Positions 17,653 to 26,519 of a DNA stretch of 53,475 nucleotides are shown here, in pieces. The notes beneath the pieces were generated by a model, which was not told the DNA's origin, made no database searches, and saw nothing but the letters and a program-made list of their open reading frames with translations. Source of the stretch: Roseburia hominis (lineage in GTDB: Bacteria; Bacillota; Clostridia; Lachnospirales; Lachnospiraceae); NCBI RefSeq assembly GCF_021531695.1, contig NZ_JADYUI010000017.1, positions 1 through 53,475 of the forward strand. The letters are read 5' to 3'. Numbering within the stretch: position 1 is the stretch's first letter; each line of letters opens with the position of its first letter. The position numbers and the translations under genes were made by a program.

Positions 17653-18561
17653 ATGATCTATACAGTAACGTTTAATCCATCGGTTGATTATATTGTTGGT
17701 TTAGAAAAATTGATGCCAAATCGGGTGAACCGTACCCGCGAAGAACTGATTTATCCGGGAGGAAAAGGAATTAATGTTTCGATTGTATTAAAAAATCTTG
17801 GAATTGATTCGATAGCGCTTGGATTTCTGGCAGGAGATACCGGAGTTATGATACAAAATATGTTACAAAAAGAAGGAATTTTTACTGATTTTGTGACGAT
17901 AGAAGAAGGAATGTCAAGAATTAATGTAAAGATTAAGGAAAATGGGACAACAGAAATCAACGGAATGGGACCAAAGATTAGTACAAGGGACAGGAATCAG
18001 CTTTATGAAAAATTAGAACGTCTGGAAGAAAATGATATTTTAGTGCTTGCCGGAAGTATTCCTGAAAGTATGCCTGATACAAGTTATGTGGATATCATGA
18101 GGTTTTTAGAAAAAAGGAATGTGAAAATTGTAGTAGATGCGACAAAAGAATTGCTTACCAATGTACTTCCCCTTCATCCATTTTTAATTAAACCGAATCA
18201 TCATGAACTCGGAGAAATTTTTGATACGGAAATAAAGACAAAAGAAGAGGCACTTTATTATGCAAGACAATTAAAAGAAAAAGGAGCAGAAAATGTACTG
18301 GTGTCTATGGCATCTCTGGGGGCGGTGTTTGTCTCAGAAGATGGTACTGCTTATATGGAAAAAGCACCTGGAGGTGTACCGGTAAATCCGGTAGGGGCAG
18401 GTGATTCCATGGTTGCCGGATTTCTGGCAGGATATCTGGAAAATAAGAATTACAAAAATGCATTTCAAATGGGAGTTGCGACCGGAAGTGCTTCGGCATG
18501 TTCTGTTGGGTTTGCAACAAGAGATGCGGTACTTTCTTTGAAAACAGAGATGAACAGCTAA
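17653..18561 (+). CDS. fruK: 1-phosphofructokinase (PfkB family)
   Basis: The enzyme phosphorylates fructose-1-phosphate to fructose-1,6-bisphosphate. It has 302 residues and starts YTVTFNPSVDYIV, typical of FruK/LacC. PGGKGINVSIVLKNLG is the substrate-binding motif. PVGAGDSMVAGFLAGY contains the ATP-site GAGD with the catalytic Asp. ATG 17653 has AGAGGAAA upstream. No fruR or fructose PTS gene is adjacent, so fructose-1-phosphate as substrate is inferred from the family; tagatose-6-phosphate kinase (LacC) is the main alternative. It follows a terminator, so it is probably a separate unit. Confidence 0.85.
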   Translation: MIYTVTFNPSVDYIVGLEKLMPNRVNRTREELIYPGGKGINVSIVLKNLGIDSIALGFLAGDTGVMIQNMLQKEGIFTDFVTIEEGMSRINVKIKENGTTEINGMGPKISTRDRNQLYEKLERLEENDILVLAGSIPESMPDTSYVDIMRFLEKRNVKIVVDATKELLTNVLPLHPFLIKPNHHELGEIFDTEIKTKEEALYYARQLKEKGAENVLVSMASLGAVFVSEDGTAYMEKAPGGVPVNPVGAGDSMVAGFLAGYLENKNYKNAFQMGVATGSASACSVGFATRDAVLSLKTEMNS

Positions 18562-18580
18562 AAATCATATAGACATTTTT

Positions 18581-18608
18581 TTTACATTCTGTTATATTTG
18601 AATATAGT
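18581..18608 (+). promoter_or_regulatory. Promoter of the PilZ gene
   Basis: TTTACA (18581-18586) and TATAGT (18603-18608) are 16 bp apart, 21 bp upstream of the PilZ start. Confidence 0.5.
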
Positions 18609-18629
18609 AAAAAATGTGGGGTTTATCTG

Positions 18630-19289
18630 ATGAAATTATATGAAATACCAGACAGTGAATATATTACAATAACGGTTAAAAATGAAGAAAACGCTTCCTT
18701 GGAATACAGGGTGCCGGTGTTGTTCTGCAAACAGGAGATTTTATTTGTGGAACCGATTCGTAAAAATGGGAAGATGCTGAATTTTGAAGTTCCGGGTATT
18801 CAGATTGCAATTACTTATGTTCCATCGGACGGCATGCCACTTGAGTGGAGAGGCTGTACCATCAACCCATTTGTGTATGAGGAAAAGCCGTATCACATCA
18901 TTTATTGCACGCATGAAGGAAAACATATTAACCGCAGGAAAACATATCGTCAGTATCTTGGATATATCGGTACATTAAGAATTGCTCTGGATCACAAGAC
19001 TGTCGGAGTTACGGTAAAAGATATCAGTGTTACAGGAGTTTCTTTTATTTCTGTTACAGAATTTTCAAAATCGGATATTGGTATGTTTCAGCTTAATTAT
19101 CTCGATGAAGAATTAGAAATGCAGGTACAGGTTTCCGGAGAGGTCGTTCGAATCGAACAGTTAAAAGATACCAGATTTATTTATGGCTGCCGGTTGATAG
19201 AATCAAATATGAATATCGGAAAATATATTGCAAGAAAGCAGAAAAAAGCAGCAGAACGAAGACGTATCAATGATTTACGCGGGGAATAG
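18630..19289 (+). CDS. PilZ-domain c-di-GMP receptor (YcgR-like)
   Basis: The protein has 219 residues. The N-terminal half (about 1-100) resembles the YcgR-N beta-barrel. The C-terminal half is a PilZ domain: the arginine-rich NRRKTYRQ matches the RxxxR c-di-GMP motif, and DISVTGVSF matches D/NxSxxG. Both signatures are intact, so it should bind c-di-GMP. Such proteins slow the flagellar motor or control surface behaviour, which fits the chemoreceptors and cheR in this window. The C-terminus is strongly basic. Confidence 0.87.
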   Translation: MKLYEIPDSEYITITVKNEENASLEYRVPVLFCKQEILFVEPIRKNGKMLNFEVPGIQIAITYVPSDGMPLEWRGCTINPFVYEEKPYHIIYCTHEGKHINRRKTYRQYLGYIGTLRIALDHKTVGVTVKDISVTGVSFISVTEFSKSDIGMFQLNYLDEELEMQVQVSGEVVRIEQLKDTRFIYGCRLIESNMNIGKYIARKQKKAAERRRINDLRGE

Positions 19290-19335
19290 TATGCGTGATG
19301 GAATATTTGCTTTTATCTGACAGGGAAGTGTTACA

Positions 19336-20262
19336 GTGAGTAATGATAACGATTTGCGGAATCGTATTAATGAACATTATGGAAGTTTAAGTAAAGGACA
19401 AAGACTGCTTGCTGCCTATATCACAGATCATTATGATAAGGCAGCTTTTTTGACGGCAGCAAAGCTTGGAGAAGCGGTAGGAGTGAGTGAGTCTACCGTT
19501 GTTCGTTTTGCAGCAAATTTAGGTTACAAAGGATATCCACAGTTCCAAAACGCATTGCAGGACATGGTAAAGGGCAAGTTAGATAAGGTTCACCATATGG
19601 AAGTTACTTATGGGAAAATCAGCCGGTCAGAAATTTTAAATAACGTATTAAAAGCAGATGCAGACAGAATTCAAAATACTTTGGAAGAAATTGATGCAGC
19701 GGCATTTGAAGCCGCTGTGGATACCATTTTAAATGCAAGATGTATTTATATTGTAGGGTTAAGAAGTTGTGCCATGCTCGCGGAGTTTTTGGGATTTTAT
19801 TTAAATATGATGTTTGACCAGGTAAAAGTATTAAAAACGACGAGTGCATCCGAGTTATTTGAGCAGATGGTACACATCGGAAAAGAAGATGTTATAATCG
19901 GGATTAGTTTTCCGCGTTATTCTATGCGCACATTAAAAGCGATGGAGTTTGCGAATAACAGAAGTGCTAAGGTAATTACGATTACCGACAGTGTTCATTC
20001 GCCGATGAATCTGTATTCGTCCTGCAATCTTTTGGCGAAAAGTGATATGTCATCCATTTTGGATTCTTTGGTAGCACCGCTTAGTGTGATTAATGCTTTG
20101 CTGGTTGCGCTTTGTATGAAAAAGCAGGACGAGGTCGTTACGTCGTTAGAATTATTAGAACAGGTATGGGAAGATTATCAGGTGTATGGCAAGGATGAAA
20201 TTGACTACATTGATGAAAGTGTCCATATGCATTATGCTAATTTAGGAGAAAATCATGAGTAA
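19336..20262 (+). CDS. MurR/RpiR-family transcriptional regulator
   Basis: The protein has 308 residues. The N-terminal helix-turn-helix domain (about 1-77) has LGEAVGVSESTVVRFAANLG. A SIS sugar-phosphate-binding domain (about 125-260) follows with CIYIVGLRSCAMLAEFLGFY and VIIGISFPRYSMRTLKAME. RpiR regulators sense phosphosugars. The start is GTG 19336, with GGGAAG upstream. The end overlaps the flavoprotein start by 8 bp, so they are co-translated. The effector and target genes cannot be told from sequence. Confidence 0.88.
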   Translation: MSNDNDLRNRINEHYGSLSKGQRLLAAYITDHYDKAAFLTAAKLGEAVGVSESTVVRFAANLGYKGYPQFQNALQDMVKGKLDKVHHMEVTYGKISRSEILNNVLKADADRIQNTLEEIDAAAFEAAVDTILNARCIYIVGLRSCAMLAEFLGFYLNMMFDQVKVLKTTSASELFEQMVHIGKEDVIIGISFPRYSMRTLKAMEFANNRSAKVITITDSVHSPMNLYSSCNLLAKSDMSSILDSLVAPLSVINALLVALCMKKQDEVVTSLELLEQVWEDYQVYGKDEIDYIDESVHMHYANLGENHE

Positions 20263-21484
20263 AGTAGTTGTAGTAGGCGGTGGACCTGCCGGAATGACTG
20301 CAGCAATCGCCGCAGCAGAAAATGGACATGACGTCTTACTGTTAGAGCAAAATGAAAAGCTTGGGAAAAAGCTTTATATTACGGGAAAAGGACGTTGCAA
20401 TATCACAAATGCCTGTGAGACGGAAGAACTGTTTTTAAATGTAACAAAAAATGCAAAGTTTTTATACAGTGCATTTTATACGTATGATAATAACAGGGTG
20501 ATGCAGTTCTTTGAAGAGAATGGTCTTGCATTGAAGACAGAACGTGGAAATCGTGTTTTCCCGGTATCGGATCATTCTTCTGATGTCATTGCTACGCTGC
20601 AAAAGGTGTTAAAGGAAAAAGGCGTTAAGACCTGTCTTAACACAAAAGTTGTTAAAATTTTAACGGACAAGGGAATGGTTTGCGGGGTCTGCCTTGAAAA
20701 CGGAGACGAAATAAAGCTGGATGCGCTTGTGATTGCAACCGGTGGATTCTCTTATCAGAGTACGGGTTCCACCGGGGACGGGTATCGTTTTGCAAAAGAA
20801 CTCGGACATAACGTTACAGAATTAAGTCCTGCGCTGGTTCCGTTTTGTACAAAAGAAGATTATGTGAAAGAGTTGCAGGGACTGTCCTTAAAAAATGTGA
20901 CAGTTTCTGTTTACCGGAAAAATAAAAAAGTGTATGAAGATTTTGGAGAAATGTTGTTTACGCATTTTGGAGTCAGCGGGCCGCTTATTTTGAGTGCGAG
21001 CAGCAGAATTCCCGGAAATATCGCAAACGAAGAACTTTTTATGGAAATCGATTTAAAACCGGCACTGACAAAAGAGCAGCTTGATAAGAGGATTTTACGT
21101 GATTTTGAGGAGAGTCAGAATAAACAGTTCAAAAATGCAATTCCAAAATTGTTACCTTTAAAAATGATTCCTGTTGTGATAGAGTTAAGTGGAATTCAGC
21201 CGGAAAAAAAGGTAAATGAGATTACAAAAGAAGAACGGGAACGGCTTGTTATGACAATTAAGCATTTTCCGGTAACGATCACAGGACTTCGGGATTTTAA
21301 TGAAGCAATCATTACAAGAGGCGGTGTTTCCGTAAAGGAAATCAATCCGTCTACGATGGAGTCGAAAAAAATCAGACATCTTTATTTCGCGGGTGAGGTT
21401 ATGGATGTAGATGCAGTGACCGGTGGGTTTAATCTTCAGATTGCATGGTCTAGTGGATACCTTGCCGGAACAAGTATTGGTTAA
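20255..21484 (+). CDS. HI0933/YhiN-family flavoprotein (NAD(P)/FAD-dependent oxidoreductase)
   Basis: The protein has 409 residues. The N-terminal Rossmann motif VVVGGGPAGMTAAIAAAENG binds FAD. GKGRCNITNAC, then ALVIATGGFSYQSTGSTGDG and FTHFGVSGP are family signatures, as is the C-terminal FAGEVMDVDAVTGGFN. The biochemical role of this family is not established. A clear GGAG-type site is present in the end of the RpiR gene (TTTAGGAGAAAATC). The position before cmk, ispH and rpsA is common in clostridia. Confidence 0.9.
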   Translation: MSKVVVVGGGPAGMTAAIAAAENGHDVLLLEQNEKLGKKLYITGKGRCNITNACETEELFLNVTKNAKFLYSAFYTYDNNRVMQFFEENGLALKTERGNRVFPVSDHSSDVIATLQKVLKEKGVKTCLNTKVVKILTDKGMVCGVCLENGDEIKLDALVIATGGFSYQSTGSTGDGYRFAKELGHNVTELSPALVPFCTKEDYVKELQGLSLKNVTVSVYRKNKKVYEDFGEMLFTHFGVSGPLILSASSRIPGNIANEELFMEIDLKPALTKEQLDKRILRDFEESQNKQFKNAIPKLLPLKMIPVVIELSGIQPEKKVNEITKEERERLVMTIKHFPVTITGLRDFNEAIITRGGVSVKEINPSTMESKKIRHLYFAGEVMDVDAVTGGFNLQIAWSSGYLAGTSIG

Positions 21485-21553
21485 TGAGCAAGTAGCGAAG
21501 TGGAGTGTGAATGTCTGCTTTACATGGAATTTGAAAAGAAACGAGGGATGATT

Positions 21554-22225
21554 ATGAGTATCAATATTGCAATTGATGGACCGGCAGGTGCAGGAAAAAG
21601 CACAATTGCAAAGAAATTAGCAGCAAAACTTGGATTTGTTTATGTAGATACCGGTGCAATGTATCGTGCCATGGCATATCATTTTTTACAGAAAAATATA
21701 AAACCGGAGGAGGAAGAAAAAATTTCTCTGGAATGTAAGAATGTAAATATCACGATTACCTATGAAAATGGGGAACAGCAGGTGATTTTAAATGATACGA
21801 ATGTTACACCTTTTATAAGAAAAGAAGAAGTTGGAAATATGGCGAGTGCGACCAGTATTTATCCAAAAGTCAGGGAAAAACTTGTTGAGCTTCAGAAAGA
21901 ACTGGCAAAGACAACAAACGTCATCATGGATGGCAGAGATATCGGAACCTGTGTGTTACCGGATGCACAGGTAAAAATCTATTTAACTGCAAGCGTTGAG
22001 GCAAGAAGTAAAAGACGTTATGACGAGCTATGCAAAAAGGGAATTTCCTGTGATATTGAAGAAATAAAAAAAGACATTACCGAGCGCGATTACAGGGATA
22101 TGCATCGGGAGATGTCCCCGCTAAAGCAGGCAGGGGATGCAGTATTAGTGGATTCTTCGGAATTAAATATTGAAGAAGTTGTTGCTGTAATTGAAAAAAT
22201 TTATAAGGAAAAATGCAGTTTATGA
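21554..22225 (+). CDS. cmk: Cytidylate kinase
   Basis: The enzyme phosphorylates CMP and dCMP. It has 223 residues. The P-loop IAIDGPAGAGKSTIAKKLA, the NMP-binding segment YVDTGAMYRAMAYH, the strand with VIMDGRDIGTCVLPDA and the lid-region ERDYRDMHREMSPLKQA are all present. ATG 21554 was chosen because GAGGGATG lies upstream. The 3' end overlaps ispH by ATGA, implying translational coupling. Confidence 0.96.
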   Translation: MSINIAIDGPAGAGKSTIAKKLAAKLGFVYVDTGAMYRAMAYHFLQKNIKPEEEEKISLECKNVNITITYENGEQQVILNDTNVTPFIRKEEVGNMASATSIYPKVREKLVELQKELAKTTNVIMDGRDIGTCVLPDAQVKIYLTASVEARSKRRYDELCKKGISCDIEEIKKDITERDYRDMHREMSPLKQAGDAVLVDSSELNIEEVVAVIEKIYKEKCSL

Positions 22226-23076
22226 AAAATGTGATTTTAGCAAAAAGCGCGGGATTCTGCTTTGGAGTAAAACGGGCAGTAGACACAGTGTATGAACAGA
22301 CAGGAAAAAACGAAAAAATCTATACGTTTGGTCCCATTATTCATAATGAAGCCGTAGTTGAGGATTTGGAAAAACGCGGGGTTACGGTGGTTCATTCCAC
22401 GGATGAACTAAAAACCAAAGAAAAAGGAACCGTGATTATCCGTTCCCACGGAGTGGAAAAAGCGATTTATGAAGAAATAGAAAAGCTTGGATTTTCGATT
22501 GTGGATGCGACCTGTCCATTTGTTCTTAAAATTCATAAATATGTAGAAAAATACAGTAAGCTGGGATATTATATTGTTATTATCGGAAATGAGAAACATC
22601 CGGAAGTATTAGGCATTAAAGGCTGGTGTAATCCGGAGGAAACATCGGTAATTGAGACCAAAGAAGAAGCCAGGAATTTTAACATTTCAGAGGGTAAAAA
22701 AATCTGTATCGTTTCGCAAACGACATTTAACAACAATAAATTTAAAGAATTAGTTGAAATTATTCAAAAAAAAGGTTACAATATAAATGTTTTAAATACA
22801 ATCTGCAATGCAACAGAGGAACGACAGAAGGAAGCAAAGGAAATTGCTGCCAGAGTAGATGCGATGATTGTGATTGGCGGCAGGAACAGCTCGAACACGC
22901 AGAAGCTATTTGAAATATGTAAAAACGAATGTGAAAATACTTACTATATACAAACATATAAAGATTTAGTCAGATCCGAATTTAAGTCAGTTGATAATGT
23001 AGGTATTACCGCAGGGGCTTCAACCCCAAATAATATTATTGAGGAGGTTCAAACGAATGTCAGAAATGAGTTTTGA
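22222..23076 (+). CDS. ispH: 4-hydroxy-3-methylbut-2-enyl diphosphate reductase
   Basis: IspH is the iron-sulfur enzyme of the last step of the MEP isoprenoid pathway. It has 284 residues. The three cluster cysteines are visible in SAGFCFGVKRAV, DATCPFVLKIH and NTICNATEERQ. The catalytic-site regions IIHNEAVV, IRSHGVEK and GASTPNNIIEEV are intact. ATG 22222 overlaps the cmk stop and has AAGGAA 11 bp upstream; an in-frame ATG at 22213 is too close to it. The gene overlaps rpsA by 20 bp. Confidence 0.96.
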   Translation: MKNVILAKSAGFCFGVKRAVDTVYEQTGKNEKIYTFGPIIHNEAVVEDLEKRGVTVVHSTDELKTKEKGTVIIRSHGVEKAIYEEIEKLGFSIVDATCPFVLKIHKYVEKYSKLGYYIVIIGNEKHPEVLGIKGWCNPEETSVIETKEEARNFNISEGKKICIVSQTTFNNNKFKELVEIIQKKGYNINVLNTICNATEERQKEAKEIAARVDAMIVIGGRNSSNTQKLFEICKNECENTYYIQTYKDLVRSEFKSVDNVGITAGASTPNNIIEEVQTNVRNEF

Positions 23077-24145
23077 ACAAATGTTAGACGCATCATTTAA
23101 AACAATAAGAAATGGAGAGGTGGTTGAAGGTACTGTTATCGACGTTAAACCGGATGAAATTATCCTTAATATCGGTTACAAGGCTGATGGTATTATTAGC
23201 CGTAACGAATATACGAACGAGCCAAATGCAGACCTCACAACTGCTGTAAACGTTGGTGACACCATGGAAGCAAAGGTCATCAAAGTCAACGATGGAGAAG
23301 GTCAGGTATTACTTTCTTACAAACGTCTTGCTGCTGAAAAGGGAAGCAAACGTTTAGAAGAAGCCTTTGAAAGTGGTGAAGTATTAACTGCAAAGGTTAC
23401 ACAGGTACTTGCAGGCGGATTAAGTGTCGTAGTAGATGAAACAAGAGTTTTCATCCCGGCAAGTCTGGTATCTGATACTTACGAGAAAGATTTAAGCAAA
23501 TATGACGGACAGGAGATTCAGTTCGTTATCACAGAATTCAACCCGAGAAAGAGAAGAATCATCGGTGACAGAAAACAGCTTCTTACTGCAAAGAAAGAAG
23601 AGATGAGAAAAGAACTCTTTGAAAAATTAAATGTCAATGATGTTGTAGAAGGAACAGTTAAGAATGTAACAGACTTTGGTGCATTTATTGATCTTGGCGG
23701 AGCAGACGGATTACTTCATATTTCTGAAATGTCCTGGGGCAGAGTAGAGAATCCAAAGAAAGTATTCAAAGTTGGCGATAAAGTAAAAGTATTTGTAAAA
23801 GAAATCAATGAGGATAAGATTGCTTTAAGCATGAAATTCGATGAAGATAATCCATGGAACAATGCTGCTGAGAAATACGCAGTAGGAACGATTGTAACAG
23901 GAAAAGTTGCAAGAATGACAGATTTTGGTGCATTTGTTGAGTTGGCACCTGGTGTTGATGCATTACTTCATGTTTCCCAGATATCCAAAGAGCATGTAGA
24001 AAAACCTTCTGATGCATTAACAGTTGGTCAGGAAATCGAAGCAAAGATTGTTGATTTTAACGAAGAAGAAAAGAAAATCAGCTTGAGTGTAAAAGCATTA
24101 CAGGGAGATGACGAAGAAGCTGAATCAGCAGAAGATGCTGAATAA
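23057..24145 (+). CDS. rpsA: Ribosomal protein S1 homologue with four S1 domains
   Basis: The protein binds mRNA and helps translation initiation. It has 362 residues. Four S1 OB-fold domains are visible: VVEGTVIDVKPDEIILNIG (about 18-90), LTAKVTQVLAGGLSVVV (about 105-170), EGTVKNVTDFGAFIDLGG (about 190-260) and GKVARMTDFGAFVELAPG (about 275-345). The C-terminus is acidic. GAGGAGGTT lies 8 bp before ATG 23057, inside the ispH coding end. In some clostridia ispH and rpsA are fused; here they overlap but stay in different frames. Confidence 0.94.
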   Translation: MSEMSFEQMLDASFKTIRNGEVVEGTVIDVKPDEIILNIGYKADGIISRNEYTNEPNADLTTAVNVGDTMEAKVIKVNDGEGQVLLSYKRLAAEKGSKRLEEAFESGEVLTAKVTQVLAGGLSVVVDETRVFIPASLVSDTYEKDLSKYDGQEIQFVITEFNPRKRRIIGDRKQLLTAKKEEMRKELFEKLNVNDVVEGTVKNVTDFGAFIDLGGADGLLHISEMSWGRVENPKKVFKVGDKVKVFVKEINEDKIALSMKFDEDNPWNNAAEKYAVGTIVTGKVARMTDFGAFVELAPGVDALLHVSQISKEHVEKPSDALTVGQEIEAKIVDFNEEEKKISLSVKALQGDDEEAESAEDAE

Positions 24146-24193
24146 TCACAGATAGAGCTTATTTAAAATACAATAAGGCTTATAATGTATGAG

Positions 24194-24226
24194 ACAATAT
24201 GAAACGGTTCTGCCGTTTCATATTGT
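24194..24226. repeat. Perfect 14-bp hairpin after rpsA
   Basis: Bases 24194-24207 and 24213-24226 are perfect inverted repeats around a 5-nt loop TTCTG. No T-run follows on either strand, so it is not a standard terminator. It may be a processing or stability hairpin at the rpsA 3' end or the first element of the cheR leader. Confidence 0.6.
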
Positions 24227-24239
24227 GTATATGGGAAAA

Positions 24240-24320
24240 ATCAGGCAAAAGAGGAAATATCTGTCTGATGTAGCCTTCGGTAACCCCGGAGGTAATCTGA
24301 AAAATAGGAGAAGATATAAG
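24240..24320 (+). promoter_or_regulatory. Structured leader of cheR, possible cis-regulatory RNA of unknown class
   Basis: Two further stems can form: ATCAGGCA with TGTCTGAT (one G-T), and CCTTCGG with CCGGAGG (one G-T) around TAACC. A third pairing, ATATCT with AGATAT, would enclose the cheR ribosome site AGGAG at 24306-24310. This layout resembles a riboswitch or attenuator but matches no class I can name. The frame stays open through it, yet the CheR domain starts only at 24321. Confidence 0.4.
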
Positions 24321-25094
24321 TTGGAAGGGTACGAAAAATTCAAAAAAGATGTCTATGCTTTGACAAGTATTGATTTGAATCTTTACAAAGAAAAACAGAT
24401 GAAGCGAAGAATCGATACACTGATTACAAAAAATAAAATTACTTCGTATAACGATTATGTCATGCTTATCAAACAGGATAAGGAGAAATTTGAGCAGTTT
24501 GTCAATTTTCTTACCATTAATGTTTCAGAGTTTTACCGGAATCCGGAACAGTGGGATTTTCTGGATAAAGAAGTGTTTCCTGAACTGGTGAAGAGATTTG
24601 GCAAAAATTTGAAAATCTGGAGTGCAGCGTGTTCGACCGGAGATGAGCCTTATTCTTTGGTTATGGCACTCTCGAAACATGTTCCGCTTAACCAGATTAA
24701 GATTATTGCAACGGATATTGACAAACAGGTGTTAGAAAAGGCACGGGTAGGGCTTTATAATGCAAAGAGTATTGCATCGGTTCCGGACGAATTCAAAAAG
24801 AAGTATTTCAAGCAGATTGGTACTTCTTATCAGATTTCCGATGAGATCAAAAAAAGAGTTGAGTTTAAAGAACATAATCTGTTAAAAGATCCGTATCCGA
24901 GTGGATGTCATTTGATTGTTTGCCGGAATGTAGTTATTTATTTTACAGAAGAAGCAAAGGATGAAATTTACAAAAAATTTAATCAGGCATTGACAAAAGA
25001 TGGCGTGCTTTTTATTGGAAGCACGGAGCAGATCATGAATTATAAAGAATTGAATTTTAGAAGAAATCAGTCATTCTTCTTTCAGAAAAACTAG
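24321..25094 (+). CDS. cheR: Chemotaxis protein methyltransferase CheR
   Basis: CheR methylates glutamates of chemoreceptors using SAM. It has 257 residues. The helical N-terminal domain (about 1-75) has YKEKQMKRRIDTLI and NVSEFYRNPEQWDFL. The SAM-binding domain follows with KIWSAACSTGDEPYSLVMAL, IIATDIDKQVLEKAR and LIVCRNVVIYF, all hallmark CheR motifs. I chose TTG 24321 with AGGAG 10 bp upstream because the family domain begins there. It stands apart from other che genes and likely serves the receptors at 1.5-6.3 kb among others. Confidence 0.93.
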   Translation: MEGYEKFKKDVYALTSIDLNLYKEKQMKRRIDTLITKNKITSYNDYVMLIKQDKEKFEQFVNFLTINVSEFYRNPEQWDFLDKEVFPELVKRFGKNLKIWSAACSTGDEPYSLVMALSKHVPLNQIKIIATDIDKQVLEKARVGLYNAKSIASVPDEFKKKYFKQIGTSYQISDEIKKRVEFKEHNLLKDPYPSGCHLIVCRNVVIYFTEEAKDEIYKKFNQALTKDGVLFIGSTEQIMNYKELNFRRNQSFFFQKN

Positions 25095-25095
25095 A

Positions 25096-25199
25096 AAAAG
25101 GGGCTGTCGCACGAAAAATCACATCTACAATATATAGTACATCTTATTCATTTAAACATACTATATATTGTCTGATTTTTTTAGCGCGACAGCCCTTTT
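25096..25199. repeat. 104-bp near-perfect inverted repeat (MITE-like or bidirectional terminator)
   Basis: The left arm starts AAAAGGGGCTGTCGC and includes ACAATATATAGTA. The right arm is its near-exact reverse complement, ending GCGACAGCCCTTTT. Arms of about 43 nt surround a loop of about 17-20 nt. It sits between the convergent cheR and exonuclease genes. With T-runs outside both arms it can terminate transcription both ways. The length and the GGGGCTGTCGC end also fit a miniature inverted-repeat element. The minus-strand stop codon lies at its right edge. Confidence 0.7.
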
Positions 25200-26295
25200 A
25201 CTTGAATGTAGTAAAGATATGGTTTACATAGGAAGTGCAATCGAAAGAATCTTTAAAACTTTTGTCCGGTTCATATAAGAAGTAAAGAAGCTTGTCTTTA
25301 TAGTCATTTTTAAAGACCGGAGAAAAGATTTCTTTTGTTTCCGGGAGAAAAAGACCTTCCTTTCTGGTATAACAGGTAGCCGCTTTCGCCTGAATGCGAA
25401 ACTCTTTTTCTACAAAGGTTGCAACACTTTTATGGATTGCCATGTCTTCTTTCGGAAGATAGTAATAATTCTTATAATCCGGGTAGAAATATTTAAGCGT
25501 ACCCGAAAATATGGGAACAGCAAGGGAAAAATGATTTTCTTCGGCAAGAAGAAAGGCGAGTTCTGATTTTGCGGAAATTCGTTTTGGAAGCGGATATTGC
25601 AGGATGCCGGTAAAAAGAAGTTCTTTTGCAGGATTCCCGGAAAAGTCGGTATAAGTATGTTCCTTTCTATCAGTAATCGTGTAATTTCCATTAAAAAACT
25701 CTTCATATGCAAGAAGCTGGATTAAAGGCAACATACCAAGAACATCATCATGATTGTGTAAAAGCAGGGTGGAAAGAATAGTATCATCATGATTTCCATT
25801 TGCATATTTTTGGTAGAGCGGAATCAATTCGCCACCATTTGCAAGATCATCCCGTTTGATTTCTAAAAAATCTTCTAATGTTTTTTGCTTATAATTCTCT
25901 AAATGTAATATATTTTTATATTTTACAATCGATTTAAATATATCAAGATAAGAAAAAGAGTCAAAAGATTCTTTAATTCCAAGAAGTCTGCATTTCGTTT
26001 TTAAAAAAGGAAGATCAAATCCGATTCCATTAAACGAAAGAATCGTATGAAAATCAGAAAGAAGTGTTAAAAATGCATGTAATATGTCAGCTTCTTCATC
26101 TTTGGTTTCGGCAAAAAACTGAACGATATAAAAAGAAGATTTTTTGCGATATCCGCAGCCAATCAGATATAAATTGTTTTTTATCGGAGAAAAACCGGTC
26201 GTTTCGATATCAAAAAAGATGGAGTCTTCTGTAAAATAAAGTTCCTCCAGTCTGTTCTTTGGCTGATAAGCAAGTTCATATTTTCTGGTAATCAT
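25198..26295 (-). CDS. YprB-type ribonuclease-H-like exonuclease
   Basis: The protein has 365 residues. It begins with a short lead, then the DEDD exonuclease motif I SIFFDIETTGFSP, motif II SFNGIGFDLPFLKTK and motif III HNHDDVLGM. These fit the RNase H-like fold of the YprB family. C-terminal residues (about 230-365) hold no domain I recognise. Its biological role is not established for the family. It is transcribed towards cheR, and the shared inverted repeat at 25096-25199 separates the two. Confidence 0.82.
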   Translation of the reverse strand: MITRKYELAYQPKNRLEELYFTEDSIFFDIETTGFSPIKNNLYLIGCGYRKKSSFYIVQFFAETKDEEADILHAFLTLLSDFHTILSFNGIGFDLPFLKTKCRLLGIKESFDSFSYLDIFKSIVKYKNILHLENYKQKTLEDFLEIKRDDLANGGELIPLYQKYANGNHDDTILSTLLLHNHDDVLGMLPLIQLLAYEEFFNGNYTITDRKEHTYTDFSGNPAKELLFTGILQYPLPKRISAKSELAFLLAEENHFSLAVPIFSGTLKYFYPDYKNYYYLPKEDMAIHKSVATFVEKEFRIQAKAATCYTRKEGLFLPETKEIFSPVFKNDYKDKLLYFLYEPDKSFKDSFDCTSYVNHIFTTFK

Positions 26296-26443
26296 ATTAT
26301 CTCCTTATTTTCTGGCTATATAACTGCAAATAAAGTAGTACATTAGTATCTGATTTGTGAGAAAGATTATAGCATATTTTGGAGTAAATTTCTGGCATAA
26401 ATTCAAAAAAAAGCAAATTTTTTGTGATATTTGCAAGAAGTTA

Positions 26444-26452
26444 TGATATAAT
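26444..26452 (+). promoter_or_regulatory. Extended -10 promoter of the rnf operon
   Basis: TGATATAAT at 26444-26452 is a perfect extended -10 element (TGnTATAAT), 68 bp before rnfC. The best -35 is TTGTGA at 26422-26427 with a wide 19-bp spacer, as is usual when an extended -10 is present. Confidence 0.6.
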
Positions 26453-26519
26453 TATTAGGATGGTATAAAGATATACTACAAGTAAGAATAACAAATAAGA
26501 GAAAGTGGGGCACGAGAAG

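Noticed and set aside
24194-24226. Terminator after rpsA
   Set aside because: The stem is perfect but no T-run follows on either strand.
24240-24320. c-di-GMP-I (GEMM) riboswitch before cheR
   Set aside because: The conserved GGGACGCAAAGCC-like core is missing, so the class is not supported.
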